A stretch of 64,000 nt of DNA from Bilabrum cf. latius (lineage: Eukaryota; Bigyra: Bicosoecida; Bigyra; Bicosoecida): contig OZ237747.1 in the NCBI GenBank assembly GCA_965178125.1, positions 620,001 to 684,000 on the forward strand. Direction: 5' to 3'. Below, piece by piece: positions 33,201 through 46,328 of this stretch (its first letter is position 1; each line of letters starts with the position of its first letter). A model generated the notes under the pieces. It worked only from the letters and a program-made list of their open reading frames with translations, did no database searches and was not told the origin of the DNA. The position numbers and the translations under genes were made by a program.

Positions 33201-36200
33201 GGAGGAGCAGCACCCGGGCTGCTGGATTTTGAGGGTGGGGCACAGAGCTTTGAGGCCGTGCTGACGGCGACAGACTCTGACAGTGCCACCCCTCTGAGTT
33301 CCACATCCAAGGTAGTCATCACGGTGAATGAAGTGGCCGAGGCGCCATTCTTTGATGCTGACCAGCGAACGCCCAACTCGGTCCGGTACGATGTCACCAT
33401 CGAAGAGCGAGCGGCAAGTGGAACGGCCGTACGCATGGCCGATGCGTCTGAGGAGGCTACCCCGGGGCAAGGAGCGGTTGCAGTGCTCACTGCCGGCGAA
33501 GATGACGTTGTGGATGCTGGCACCGTTACGTATGTCATTCGAGCTCCTGATGGGTCATCGGCACAGTCACAGAGCGTGCGAGCTTGCGGAGCTTCCATCA
33601 CGGCCAACAGCACAACAGGCGCTCTATTCATCGACTAGTGGGGCCTGCTTGATTTCGAGGAGAATCCCAGTTTTAGGTGCACCATCGTGGCGACGGATGG
33701 TCGAGGAAGCACCGACACGGCTGACGTGGTGGTGGCTCTGATCGATTCGAACGACGCACCATCGGTGCCGGAGGGACAGCTGCTGACCGTGTCAGAAGAC
33801 GCCGCCGGTGGCGCTGCCGTGGGCACTGTGTCAGTGTCGGATCCAGACTCGAAGGAGTAGTGGAGGAGTTTCACCATTATGTTGATTGGTGACCCGAATC
33901 TTGGACCTGCAGATCCTGTCAACGACTAGTATGCATCATTCGGTAACACGGGGAGTGCAGGGAATCAGGGGACAGGCCAAGAGGACAGCGGAGACCAACA
34001 GCAGGACAGCGGAGACCAAGAGCAGGACAGTGGAGATCAAGAGCAGGACAGTGGAGACCAAGAGCAGGACAGCGGGAGCCCTGGCAGTGCTAACGACACT
34101 GCGAACGCTACCTTTTCCTTTTCTAGCAACTCCAATCTAGAGGTGTACCGTTTATTCGAGATGGACCCTGCCTCGGGCAGCCTCAAGCTGCGCCCAGGAC
34201 AGCAACTCGACTGGGAGCGTAAGGCCTCGTACGAGGTGCAATTTGCCGTAACTGACGGAGGGGGGCTGCGTACTACGGCAAGCGTGACCGTCTCTGTAGT
34301 GGATGTGCCCGATGCAGCCATCACGGGGTACCGGACGCTAGATGATACGGCCCAAGCCATCGGATAGGATGGACTGACCGATGCGCAGAGACAGCAGCAG
34401 CAGCAACAGGGCAGTACAGTCAACAGTACAGGCACCTCTGGACCCGCGGACGGCACCGTGGTAGTAAGCAACGTGCAGTACGGCACTGCCGGTGGGGACT
34501 GGGTGGTGCTGCAAGGCTCGGGATTCTCGCCTGCCCAGGTGCGAGTTGACGCAGAGGGGCTCGACCTCTCTGGGTACGCCATATCGGCCACGTACGGCCC
34601 TGTGGAGGAGCCCGCCAAGTACACGGCCACAGGCTGCTACATAGTGCAGCCGGGGTACGAAGTGGCTTGCAAAGCGCAAGAAGGGGCGGGCAGAGGACAC
34701 GCGTGGTCGCTTCGACTCATTGAGGCGTCGTCCGGCAGAGACCATACGGCTGCATCGCAGGGAGTTTTCACGGGATACATGCCGCCGTCCATCGCAAGTG
34801 TGGCTGGCCTTGGAGGCATGGGCAGTGTGCTGTCTACCCGCGGTTCTCCCCCGGACAACTCGGTCTCCCTGATCGTGGACGGGTCCAATTTCGGGCCCGT
34901 CGGCACTCGCGTTCAGCTGTCGTACGGACCAGACCTTACTTTCTCCGAAGCGGGTTCAGTGGGCGTGTTCGCGGCGAGGAATTGCCGTGTAAGTACCGCC
35001 CACGTGCAGATGACATGTCATCCCGTGGCCGGATTCGGCGCCGACATGGTCTTTGTAGCCACGGTTGCGGGGCAGCAGTCGTCGTCCCACTTGAGCGGGC
35101 TTTCCTATGCGCCCCCGGAGATCGACGAGGTGATTGTGCTGCGGCAGCAGGACGTGCAAAATACCCGGGCAGCCGCTCTCGAAGCCGGCGAAAACGCCTA
35201 GTTGGCTGTGGAAGCCCTGGCCATGGGTATGGACGTTTCACAGACCAACGCACTGCTATCCACGCACGGCATCGACACAGTGTACATCAAGGGCAACTAC
35301 TTCGGCCCGGGAGTCGACGCACTCGAGGGTGCCGGCGTGTCTGCGTGCTACGGTCCCGGGACCGAGCCCGAGCGGTACTGTGTGGACAGGTGCATCAACA
35401 TGCCCACAGACCCGCACACGGGAGTGCTGTGCCAGGCGCAGGCAGGTGTGGGCTCAGGACACGCGTGGCAGGTCACGATGGGCGCACAGACGGTGGACAG
35501 CCGCTCCACCGACACGACCTCCTACCTCGCTCCCGCGCCCTCCGCAGTCACGGGCCAAGGAGCGGCGGACGCAAAAACGGACGGCTGCGAGATCGTCATC
35601 CTGGAGGGAGACCAGTTCGGGCCAAGGACGGTGCTGGATGACTCGGTGCAAGAGGCTTGCTCCCGGGCGCTGGACAACGTGGCAAGGGTCACCAACGCGA
35701 CCCGCCCCGATGGGTACGTCCCAATGCCCAGGCCCAAGGTGACCTACTGGTCCAAGTGGGCTGCAGAGGCTAACCCGACTGGATACACTGTCTTTGAGGC
35801 AACGGACTGCTTCGTGTCCTCTGCAAGTACCAGGATCACCTGCAGAACAGCGCCGGGCATCGGAGATGAGCTGGTGTGGAAGGTGGAGATCGACGAGCAA
35901 GAGAGTCCCGTGCTCGAGGCCATGACCAACTACCATCCACCCGTGATTACTAGCTACGACGGGCCTGGATCGTCGCTTGCCCGCACGGAGGGCGAGCAAG
36001 CCGTGTTGATCCACGGCCGGCACTTTGGCCCGATGGGTTCGGAAGTAGCGCAGGCTGTTTACACGAGGAACGAGGTAGAAGAGGGGTATCTGCAGGAACT
36101 GGAGGACCAGGTAGAGGCCAGGCGAGCTCTCCTGCAGCACGCTGTGGACTCTTCCAGGGCAAGCGGCAAGCGAGTGCTCGAGAGCGAAGATCTTGCCCCC

Positions 36201-39200
36201 ATCTTCACCGCCACGAACTGCACCGTGGTAGATGCGCACATGAAGGTGCGGTGCGAGACCACCGAGGGAGCAGGAGCCAACCTGCAGTGGTTCCTGCTGA
36301 TCGGCAACTAGATTTCCGAATCTCCTAGCACGGATTACGCACCCCCGGAGGTCCATGCAGTTACAGGACTCGGTAGCACGGACGCCTCCACCGAGGGGCA
36401 GCAAGCCGTGGTGCTGGCTGGGAGCCACTTCGGGCCCTTGTCGGAATACCTGGACTTTGTCACGTATGGGCCCACGGGGGGGGAGTACACTGCCAGCGGG
36501 TGCGAGGTGCTCAACCACACGGCCATTCGGTGTGAGACTGTGCCGGGGGTGGGTCGGCAGCTTCTGTGGGTAGTGTCCGTGGAAGACCAGCAGTCGCAGT
36601 TGGAGAACAGCCCCGTCACGACGTATGCAGCCCCTAGCGTGCAGGAGGTGATCCTACCTCGGGAGGGCACTTCTACCAGGGGCGGAGGCACGGTGGCAGT
36701 GCGAGTAATGGATGCGGGCTTCGCGGCCCGGGCTGATGTCGCACTTTTCCTCAATCACCGTGGGGCTCCACGGCCAGAGGACCTCAACGTGAGCTGGGCA
36801 GGAATGATGGCCGGACGGCCGCTGGATTCCACAGCTACTGGGTGGCTTTCGCAGCTTGCAGCAGTTCCCGTGACTAACGGTGGGGGCGCTCTGGAGCAGG
36901 ACGGACTGACGGCCCGGTTCGAATTCGAGCTGCCGCCTGGGTACGGCGAGGATCGTGAGTTGCTAGTGCGGGTGGATGCATCCGACGGCGCGGGGGAGGC
37001 CGTTTACTCAGCTCTCGAGGGGCTCCTGACCTATGATCCGCCGTAGCTTTCCCGCGTCTCGCCGGATCGCAACGCCACGATGGGCAATTCATGGTTGCGT
37101 GTGTTTGTGCAGGGAGAAAACTTGTGCAACGGGAAAGACGGCTGCGGGCAGCTGCTGGTCGCAGGCTAGCCCGTGGGATTCAGGGCAGACCTGGATGCCG
37201 TCGGCGACATGCTGTCCCCCCGAATCATGCAGTGGACCGATGACGAGATCGAGTTCGAGATTGTGGATCCTGCGGGCACTGGAGACACCACGGTCCGCGT
37301 GCGTGTGGGAGACCGTTTGTCCGACGAGGCAGTGTTCAACCGCCCCGTGCCTTTCTTTGACGCCCTGCAGGACCAGCCCGAATGGCCCGCTCTGGATCCC
37401 GCTGGAGGAGAGGAGTTCTATCTGGCCAAGGTGCAGGGGCTCGAGGGAACAGATCCGGATCGCATTTCGATGACCATTGGGGGCAGGCAGTGTGCGGACC
37501 TGACGGTCATCACGCCTGACCCAGACAGCCCCGATGCATCGTGTTCTCTGAGCTTCGCTGGGCCCTGTGAGAAGCGGCTCAAGTGCAAGACACCCCCTGG
37601 AGTGGGCAGCCACAACGAAGTCATCATCAACGTAGGCAGCGGGGACACAGTCGAAGCGGCGTCCAGAGGCAATTGGATGGTGCTATCCTATCGCGCCCCG
37701 GCTGTGAACGCGGTCTACGCTGACTTGCCCCCGCTTGACGCCAGTCCCACCTCCACAACGAATCTCGCCTTCCACCAAATGAGCATTCAGCCGGATGCTG
37801 GTGCAGAGGCGTCGGATGGTATGTCTGACTTCGCTGGCATTCCTACGACTGGTGGAGTGATGGAGCTTCGTGGGTCTGGCTTTGGCACGGAAGCCTACGG
37901 TGTCCTTCAGGCCAGCATCCCTGCCCTGAGTATCGAGCTGCAGCCGGCTTCCCAGCGGACCGAGGACGGGGTACTGAGACTGCAGGTGCCTGCAGGGGTA
38001 GGACACGGCCACGTGGTGCAGGTGCTGGTGGGCAGCTCATACACGGACCTGCAGGCCGCCAACAGCTTCACCATTCGATATGCCAGGCCCAGGGTCCGTG
38101 TCGCTAGCCCCTAGCCCGTGGGCACTGCCGGTGGTGAGGTGCTGGTGCTGACAGGCAGGGACTTCGGGTCCAAGTTGGAGGACCTGGACGTGACCAACGT
38201 GACCATCGGGGACAGGCCATGCGAGATCGTGCGGGCTGCAGGTGGCAGCACCGGCACACCGATGGACTAGGAGCTGCGATGCCTGACCCCTGTGCACAGC
38301 GGGCGGCAATTGTACCTCGAGGTGACGGTGGCCGGGCTCTCGAGCGACTCCAGGGAGAGGGGCGTGAGTGCTGCTGATGTCGCGGTGAGCTACCGGCCGC
38401 CCGTGCTTATGGCCGCCGGGCCTTTAAGCGGGCCCACGTCCGGCCAGACACCCGATGGCAGCCCCTACGTTATGGTGCTGCATGGGGCGGATTTCGGCAA
38501 CGGGGAGCAGGGGCGAGTGATCCTTCGACCATCGGAGCTGCAGTCGCTGGGCAGCGCGGCCACGGAGGACGAGCGGCTTCAGCTAGAGTCGCGGCAAGTG
38601 ATCGTGGCCCACGATAGCCCGCTGATCCAGTCTTGGAACCACACGACCATCGTGATGAATATGCCCGAAGGAGGCGGCAGGGACCTGGATGTGGTGGTGG
38701 ATGTGTCGGGGCAGGAGAGCGCCATCGTGGACGGGCTCCAGTTCACGTACGACCCGCCCGTGGTGTACGGGTGGAGGCGCGCCGTGGACCGCAGCCCCGA
38801 GGAATGCATGCCCAGGGAGAGATGCAAGACATTCGAGGGACAGCAGTACTGCAGGACCATCGCGGCGGGATGCTACCCCACGGCTGGTGGGTATTTCATC
38901 GAGATCGAGGGCGAGTCGTTCGGACGATCGGGAGCAGACGTGCAGCTTGGGCCACATGTATGCAGCCCCGTGGATCCCTTCGAGGACCCCCTTAACGCTT
39001 AGAACCACAACCGGATCGTGTGCGAGGTGCCCCAGGGCTTTGGTGACCAGCTGGCTCTGGTGGTGACGGTGGATGGCCGCAGAAGCGACGACCCCGAGGC
39101 TGTGTCCCTGGCGCAGTCCCGCCTTGGTGCCTTGGTAGAGGCCAAGCTGGCGCGGTTGGCGGCCGAAGACCAGGAGCTGCAGAGGCTGGAACAGGAGGCC

Positions 39201-42200
39201 AGGGATGCACTGGTAGGCGGCCGGCGTCTAGGTGCACCCCTTGAGGCCAATGTGGCATCGCTTGTGTTCGCTGGTCTGGAGATCAAGCCGAGCGCGCAGC
39301 TGGCGCTAGCACGAGTCGGACATCTCACTTCGTCACCGGGCAGGACGAACAGCCGGCGGCTCGAGGTGGCCGGTCTTCCTTTGACAGTGCAGGAGGCCAT
39401 GGATGCGGCCTACGTGTTTCAATATGACCCGCCTTTCGTGGAGGCAGTCGTGTCCAATACTCCCGATGCGAGAGGAGAGGAGGTGCAGATACGAGGCCTG
39501 AACTTTGGGTGGGTCAATAACCCCGTGGAAATTTCGGTCGGGGGCAAAGAGTGCCTGGACGCCGCGTGGCAGAACGACGGTCTGCTGCGGTGCACCAAGC
39601 AACAAGACGTGGTGGGGCCCAAGAACGTGAGTGTCCTGGCCGCCAACCGAACAGAGCCATTTGTGTTCGAGGCATGGGAGGAGCTGCTGGTGAGCGAGTG
39701 CCAGAGGGGCGTGTACGAGGGCATCCGTGGGGAGCTGTGCCTCCACTGCGAGGACGAGCACCCGGGCGCCAACTGCACCAACTCGCATTTGCAGGTATTT
39801 GACCCCATCGTGTCTCTCCCTGGCTGGTGGCGCTTCAACCGCAGCCTGGATGACCCCGAGTGCCACCCGCTCCGCACTACCCCTGTGCGTGCCGTCAACG
39901 CCTCAAGGGGTACCGGCGGTTGCCCCGTGTACAAGCCCTGCGAGCCGGTGGAAGCATGCGTGGGCGAGAACCTGTGCGCCTACGGGTACGAAGGAGACCG
40001 CTGCTCGCAGTGCCTGTACGGAGAATTCCATCGGGTCAACGGCTAGTGCGTCAAGTGTCCCGACCGTCCGTGGCTGCAGTATGTGCTCATCGGAGTGGGT
40101 GCAATGTGCGCTGCTGCCTTTGGGTACCTGCTTCGGTCCAAGGGCATCATCGATGTGAGCATTTTGGCCATTGTGGGGATCGACTATCTCTAGGTGCTGG
40201 CCATCTTTGCTTCCACGCGGGTCGAGTGGCCCGAGCTTCTGACCCAGGTGCTGGCGGTGCTGTCCGCCTTCAACCTCAATATCAACGTACTGTTCGTGCC
40301 TGAGTGTATCGCTCCTGACATCGGCTTCGAGGTGAAGTTCATCGTTACGCTGGCAATGCCCATCCTCGTGGGGGTCGTCTTCATGACCGTGGTACTTGCG
40401 CGGTACTTGTACAAGCTGCTGTGCACGAACTACAAGGCCAAGCCCAAGGGATACCTGTGCTCGGACTCCAATGCCACCATCAGCGCCTTCATCGTGCTGG
40501 CCCGGTTCGCCTACCTCTTCGTGACCATGATGGCGCTCACACCGGCCGCCTGCCTGCAGACCACGCCCCCCGACGGGAGGACGTACATGGACGGCATGGT
40601 GGACCACCCGTGCTGGGAGGCTGGTAGCCTGCAGGTGAAGCTGTTCCCCGTGGGACTGATCGCGTTCGGCATCTTCAGCGTGGGTCTTCCTGCGTGGGTG
40701 TACTACTTCCTGCGCCGCAACGCAGACCAGGTCAAGGAGGATCAGATCTTGAGGGCAGCGGGCGCAGGCAACGACCCGGCGACCAACAACAACCTGGCCT
40801 TCCGCGAGCGCTACTACCAGCTGTACTTTATGATGAAGCCGGGCAAGATCACGTGGCAGCTGGTCATCACGGCCCGCAAGTTCTTTATCGCCTTCGTGTC
40901 TCTGGTGGTGCGCACCTCACCCTCGTACCAGCTGGCCCTGGTGCTACTCGTGCTGTTCGCGGCCTACGTGCTGCACCTCAACCACATGCCGTACATGACC
41001 AGGGCTAATAAGCCTGACGTGGTCAAGGAACACTTGAACAAGGTGCGTGGTGGTGATAAGGCGCACGTCAAGATCCAGGGCAAGATCGACCTAATCGCCA
41101 AGCGCCGGGAGAAGGACAACACCGCCAAGCGGACCTCAGGCACCGGGTACATGGTGGCCCAGGAACAAGCCAGGCGGGAGCGTGCAGCGAACGAGTTCCT
41201 AGCTAGCAACCAGGTGCTCACCACCATCGTGGACTACAACACGGTGGAGGCGGTGCTGCTGGGCAGCGGCGTGCTCGTGTGCCTGAGCGGGCTCATCTTC
41301 GCGTCGGAGCGGTTTGCATCTCCGCAGCTGAGGGAGGTGTACAAGGCCGAGTACGACTCTCTGGCCTTTGCAGTTCTGGCCATCATCTTCCTGTCGCTGA
41401 CCTACTTCATGACCTGCGTGATGCTTGACCTCATGATCTCACTGGCGCCCGATGCAACCCGCCAGTGCCTCAGCGTGTGCATCTCGGACAAGAAGAAGGC
41501 CATCGCTACTGCCAAGGCATCCAAGATCCGGGCACATGATGCAACGGATCCAGAGGGCGGCATGACAGACTCGGAGAAGCTGCTGTAGGCCAGCAAGTCC
41601 AAGCTGAGCAGACGAAACATTGCAAACCCACTCATGCTGCAAAGTGGCCCCCGAGAGGGCGAGACCAAGGCCGAGGCGGCGGCGAGGGCCGCCCGCTCCC
41701 TGGGCTAGGGGGCCATCCAGGACCTGCTGGAGGCGACTTCTCCCCCGAGCAACGAGGGCTGGCCCGCGGTCAGGTCCTACATGCAGAGCCTGATCGTGGC
41801 CAACGAGGAGATGAGCAAGGAAAAGCACGATATGGAACGCAAGCAAGAGCGCGCGTTGGCCCTCCAGGGCTCCAGCGGGGCTTTCATGAATGCACTGCAC
41901 TCCTTCAAGGCCGCCGGAGCTCGATCCCGCGGCGGGTCACTGATGGTATCATCAGCTGGTGGTGCATCACTCCTTAACCCGATGGGGTCTGTTCGTGGAA
42001 AAGGATCTGCTGTTGCCTCCAAGAAGACGTTTGGGGCTCTAAAGGTGGGCGGACGGTTGTCCGTGGAAGGGAGCCAGATGGCAGGTGGTGAACGGGGTGC
42101 CGGTGGCCCTGCGGCTGGGAAGGGATCTTAGGCGAGCAGTCGCAGACTACTGAAGAGGAAGAGCAGCCGACGCCTGACGTCCTTCGGGGAGGGACTCCGA

Positions 42201-42284
42201 GCCAAGGCGGGCGGCAGCGCTGAGCCTGTGTCGGATGGAACTTCGGTGGGTGGCGCCGGGAAGGCGTTCGAGCAGGATGCCTGA
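27256..42284 (+). CDS. Giant cadherin/IPT-TIG/multi-TM surface protein
   Basis: Exons 27256-27304, 27439-27480, 27802-29110 and 29246-42284; introns 134, 321 and 135 bp. Product 4812 aa with about 26 TAGs read as Gln; stop TGA. Signal peptide MGSLCLLVLALIACISS, then a Cys motif (EYGVDCGGSCAAAC). LamG/ConA-like domains: aa about 56-265 and 270-690, and again 800-985. Sushi-like Cys units near aa 725-780 and 985-1033. About nine cadherin-like repeats (aa about 1035-2170) with Ca-binding DxNEAP motifs (DRNEPP, DVNEAP, DVDEPP, DSNDAP). About a dozen IPT/TIG-like units follow (aa about 2200-3930; repeated GSxFGP, GRHFGP, GSHFGP). Next an EGF/GCC2-like Cys segment (CSQCLYGEFHRVNGQCVKC) and 8-9 TM helices (aa about 4075-4540; GIDYLQVLAIFAS, FNLNINVLFVPECI), then a cytoplasmic tail. 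Likely a plasma-membrane adhesion or sensory receptor; ligand unknown. Similar IPT-plus-TM proteins occur in algae and other protists. Confidence 0.9.
33981..34074 (+). repeat. 21-bp coding minisatellite
   Basis: Four and a half units of CAGGACAGCGGAGACCAAGAG type encode repeated DSGDQEQ heptads between a cadherin repeat and the next domain of the giant protein. The period keeps the reading frame. Confidence 0.9.
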
Positions 42285-42792
42285 TCAACGGCGTGCGCAA
42301 GTGCCCGAAAGTGGGTGTGGGAGATGTTTTTGAGTGAAACTTTTTGTGGTGACCTTATGGTCATTTGACTACTGAGCCGTTGGATACATGTGCGGCCAGT
42401 GATTTGCTTTGCGAGGCAGGGGAGCTGGGCATTGAGCCAACCCAAAGGACTACATTCGACAGCAGTCTGTCAGCCTACCGAGGCCCAACTGCTGTTGTTG
42501 TCCTATCTGGCGTTTGCTCCCCTCCAAGTTGTAGAAAACTTTTTGCTGCTTAGTTTCGTAGTAGGGTCGTGGCGCCTCGGACCACGGCGCACACCTGCAC
42601 ATTTACTAGCATGATAAGCGGGTCGTCTCGCCGCCTCCACCTGTAGCACCATCACAGCCGCCGTGTTGTCCGGCTAAAGCGGCACGCTCTTCGCGCCCAT
42701 ACCACTCGTTGGTCCATTCAGGTTCCATGGAGGCCTTTCTGGGGGAAAGGTTTTTGTCCCACAATTTCACTTGCGGTCGTGTCTGTGCACAG
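42285..42792. other. 3' flank of the giant gene, no gene recognised
   Basis: About 500 bp with no supported ORF, tRNA or repeat. Probably 3' UTR and spacer. Confidence 0.5.
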
Positions 42793-42960
42793 CTCGCGGT
42801 GCCGAGAGTCCACTAGATTACTAGTTATTCCCGGCAGCTGTGCATTGTGCAGCGGCAGGTCAGGAGTGGCTTTCTGGTGCGGCATAAGGAGTGGGGGCGG
42901 CCCATCTCCGGTCGCGACCATCGGAGGATCGGGAGCCGAGAACAACAGGGTTGCATCACG
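42793..42960 (+). repeat. Dispersed repeat R1
   Basis: Shares GCGGTGCCGAGAGTC, TTCTGGTGCGGCAT, GGAGTGGGGG and GGATCGGGAGCCGAGAACAAC-type blocks, in order, with 46329-46509. It abuts the duplicated kinesin fragment exactly. Confidence 0.8.
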
Positions 42961-43481
42961 AGCGGCAGCTGCAGACACGAGGTACCAAGCAAACACGGCC
43001 AAGGGGATGGCGGCGGCTGCCGCTCGCAGGCGGGCGCCGGCCAGCAAGCTCAAGCCGGAGAGTGCCGTCGCCCCCATTGCTAAAGAGGTAGAGCAAGAAG
43101 ACGACCTGGAGGAAGTGGAGTGCGACGAGGAGCTCGAGGAGCTGGCGGCACTGGGTGGGGGCGATGCCGAGCACGAAGGGGGGTCTGGGCGAGATGGGCT
43201 CGAGGTAGCCAGGCCGATGCTGCCGCTGGACGATGAAGAGGAGGGGGGCGATGATGAGGACCAGCAGTGCAATGGTGATGCTGATGGTGGTGATGGTACG
43301 TTTGGCGGAAGGCCGAGTCGGTTGCGAGTCAGAGACGTGAATGCCGGTGCCCACGGTAGCGCGGGACGAAAGGGGGGTGATTCCAGCGGGCAGGCCGCTG
43401 TCGTCGCGGAGGAGGCCACAGCCGTGCTCGGTGACGACGATGGACCCGGAGAGTGCCAGCAGCAGTAAGAGTTGACGTGCA
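42959..43481 (+). pseudogene. Duplicated 3' fragment of the kinesin gene
   Basis: Homologous to 25938-26464: the last about 170 codons, stop TAA and about 12 bp of 3' flank. Amino-acid differences are few (e.g. SKPKPES versus SKLKPES, one Asp/Glu run shortened). The fragment lacks the motor and most of the coiled coil. The breakpoint joins it directly to repeat R1. An upstream ATG at 42779 could give a 229-codon chimeric ORF, but nothing suggests a functional kinesin. Confidence 0.85.
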
Positions 43482-43635
43482 TATATTTCTGATAATTGGA
43501 GGTTAAACTCGTAGGGTCTCGACCCACCGCTCAGATGTTTATCCACCCCCCACCCACTGGCAGTGTTGCAACCGCCAGCATCCGGATCGAATCACCCGGA
43601 TCAGAGTTTTCCACACTACAATAGGCGCAAGTCCA

Positions 43636-46317
43636 ATGCAGGATCAACGCAGGGAGATGTTGAATAATGAACCAAGGGAAGATGGGCAGGAGCTGGGCGG
43701 CAATCATCGGCAGAGTTGCCGTGGATGCTCGCCACCGGTAGCGATTGGCATTTCCGTGCTGATTGGAGCCGTTCTGGTCTCGCTGGCCATTACTCTCCCT
43801 ATTGAATTCAGATACCGCGCAGAATCCAAGGCTGCAAGTGGCCTGACAGTTGTAAATCCGGCAACAGGGAGCCTGGATGTTGCGGGACACGTCTAGATCC
43901 AGTTCAATGCCACTGCGAACTACTTGGCGAATGGTGCGTCGTTCGCATGGACATTTTCGGATACAACGACAAAATTTTACGGAAATTCTGTTAATCGAAT
44001 CTTCTCGAATGCGACCGTCTTCCCCGTGAGCGCCTAGGTGACAGTGACAAGCCCTGGGCACCGGAGGGTGCGAGCGAACGGGCAAGTCAAGGGGTACTAC
44101 AGGCTCAACAACCGCACGAGGTAGCATTCGTACAATACAATTTTCGGTTGCACAGCCAACACGGTCTCTTTTGTGCACGGAGCGGCGCATTCCGGACTCG
44201 TGGCGAGCGACATGGTATCAGCAGTGTCGCTGGACGCGGCTGGCAACGCTGACCCATCACAGCTCAGCGGGCAGCCGGGCATCCAGGCTACTACACCCGC
44301 TAGCGACTGCGTTGCCATTCTGCGACGCGTACTAAACGTGACCACCCGCTCCATCGACCCTTCGAACCCGGCTCAGATGGCCGCCGTCGGAGCATCGGAC
44401 TGGTACCCCGCGGCCCGAAAGGCTGTGCAGGGAGGAGCATCCTCAGTCCAGATCACATACGTGCATTGCATTCCAGTGCAGTGGTACGAGGCGATAGATG
44501 AGGTGTCGTTCACCAGCAACGATACGCTTGGGGCTGTCGCGCCCGCGCAGCCCCCCCCAATACCTCCCGGTGAGGCCAACGCGACTACCGCAGACGCTGC
44601 AGCGGATAGCACTGGCAATCTGGATGGTACCAGCCTGCGCAGCGGGCAGATGCCCTCCACCAACTCGCAACACTCAGGACAACTCAGTAGTACCTCATCT
44701 ACGTAGCTCACTTTGACGCTATCAATTCCATTCGAGCTAACGTATGGTCCAGCAACGGTCACCATCAACCCCGAAGTCTCGTTCTCGCCCACTATGCAGC
44801 TGCAGTTCGAGAAGAAAGCCTGGTCCGTTCTGCCTACGCTAATGGATGCCCGGCTTGTCGGCTCCGTAGCTGCGGGGTTTGACGTCAGGGGCACGCTGGG
44901 AGCCGGCCAGGACGTGCAGTTTACCAAAACGCTCTGGTCCCACCAATTTTCGTGCGGTCCCGCCGGCACACCATGCGTAATTTACGTCGGTGTTCCCATT
45001 ATCTACGCGCCTAGTATCAACGTGGACATGAAGTTCGGCATGCAGAGGTCAGTGGAGGTGGACTTTGAGGCGGGGTACCGCCTGAAAAACGAAGGGAGCA
45101 CTATGGGGGTGAGGTACACGCCCGAGGAAGGGCTGCAGACCATCGTGAGCGCAGGCGCAATGACGAGCACGGTGCAGCCACCGACATTTCAGACCAAGTG
45201 CAGCGCCAGTGTTAGCATTGGTATCGAGGCCACGTTCGACGTGGAGCTGTACGAAACTGCAAATGTGGGAGTGACCGCGGGGTACGAACTCGAGACGGTG
45301 CAACAGATCCCCGCCCCTGCAGAGTGGAAAGGACAGCCCACCGAGTGCACTTGCACGCGCACGTCGGCGGGCTCGGATGCCATCAACGGGCTCTCAGGGC
45401 AGGGAGACATCAAGCTATCCGCAGGAATCTGGTGGCTTCCAATCGGCCCAAAGGTAGTACCTGTGGCCGAGACAAGCCCAGCCACTAGGATACGGTGCGA
45501 GCACCTTGATTTTGAGGTGAGTGGGTGCCCCGCCGCCCCATAGTATCGCATGTCCGGGTCTCTGACGGATGCTGCCAATGCAAACCCCATCGAGGGCGCA
45601 ACGGTGCGCCTGGTGGACTTGGATCGTACCGCTACCACTACCTCGCAAGGCGTCTTCACCTTCGAGTCGGTACCCCAGGGCGTGTACACGCTGGATGCAG
45701 AGGCATCGGGGTACTCAGAGACGCAACACAGCGTGTGCTTCAACAGAGACACGTCTCCGGGCGGCAACGCAGACTTCACACTTACGAGATCTCTAGATGG
45801 TGACACCAGGCAGTTCGTGCTCACCTGGGGTCTGGCACCTCGAGACCTGGACATCCACGGTTTCTCCTCCTCCTGCCACGTGTACTTCGCGAGAAAAGAC
45901 TGCTCGAGCGCTGGGGGCTGGAACATGGACCTGGATAGAGACGACACCACCAGCTACGGGCCCGAGACGCTGACCATTGCGGGGATGGACAGCGAAGGCT
46001 GCGGGAGCGACTGCAGCGTGGATGTGCGCATCTTCGATTACTCAGGCGAGGTGCCCAGTACCTTCCGCGTGGCCCGCGCCCTCGTCAAGTACTTTGACGA
46101 GGACGGACTTGAACAGAGGATGCAGCCTGACCTGGAGTTAATGCCGGATGGCTGCCGCTGGTGGACCGTCGGGGTGCTCTCAATTAGCCGAGGCACCTTC
46201 ACGGCCGCCTCGGCCGAGCAGCAATGGGAGTACTGCGGGGAAGCAGGCGATGATGATGATCGACAGCTGTTTGATGATGATCAGCCACCGACTGATGATG
46301 ACCAGCAGCTATCATGA
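43636..46317 (+). CDS. Type II membrane protein with PKD-like and carboxypeptidase-regulatory-like domains
   Basis: Single exon, ATG 43636 to TGA 46317, 893 aa, five TAGs read as Gln. A short polar N-terminus (aa 1-34) precedes one TM (VAIGISVLIGAVLVSLAI), so most of the protein is predicted extracytoplasmic. An Ig/PKD-like segment (aa about 75-140, FAWTFSDTTTKFYGNS) is followed by a beta-rich region with scattered Cys. Near aa 640 comes a carboxypeptidase-regulatory/CnaB-like fold (GATVRLVDLDRT, GVFTFESVPQGVYTLDAEASGY). Then a DUF2135-like strand (FVLTWGLAPRDLDIHG) and an acidic C-terminus (DDDDRQLFDDDQPPTDDDQQ). Probably a cell-surface glycoprotein; NxS/T sites are frequent. Two copies of a dispersed repeat flank the gene, suggesting it sits in a rearranged segment. 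Specific function unknown. Confidence 0.8.
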
Positions 46318-46328
46318 TATTTATGCAG

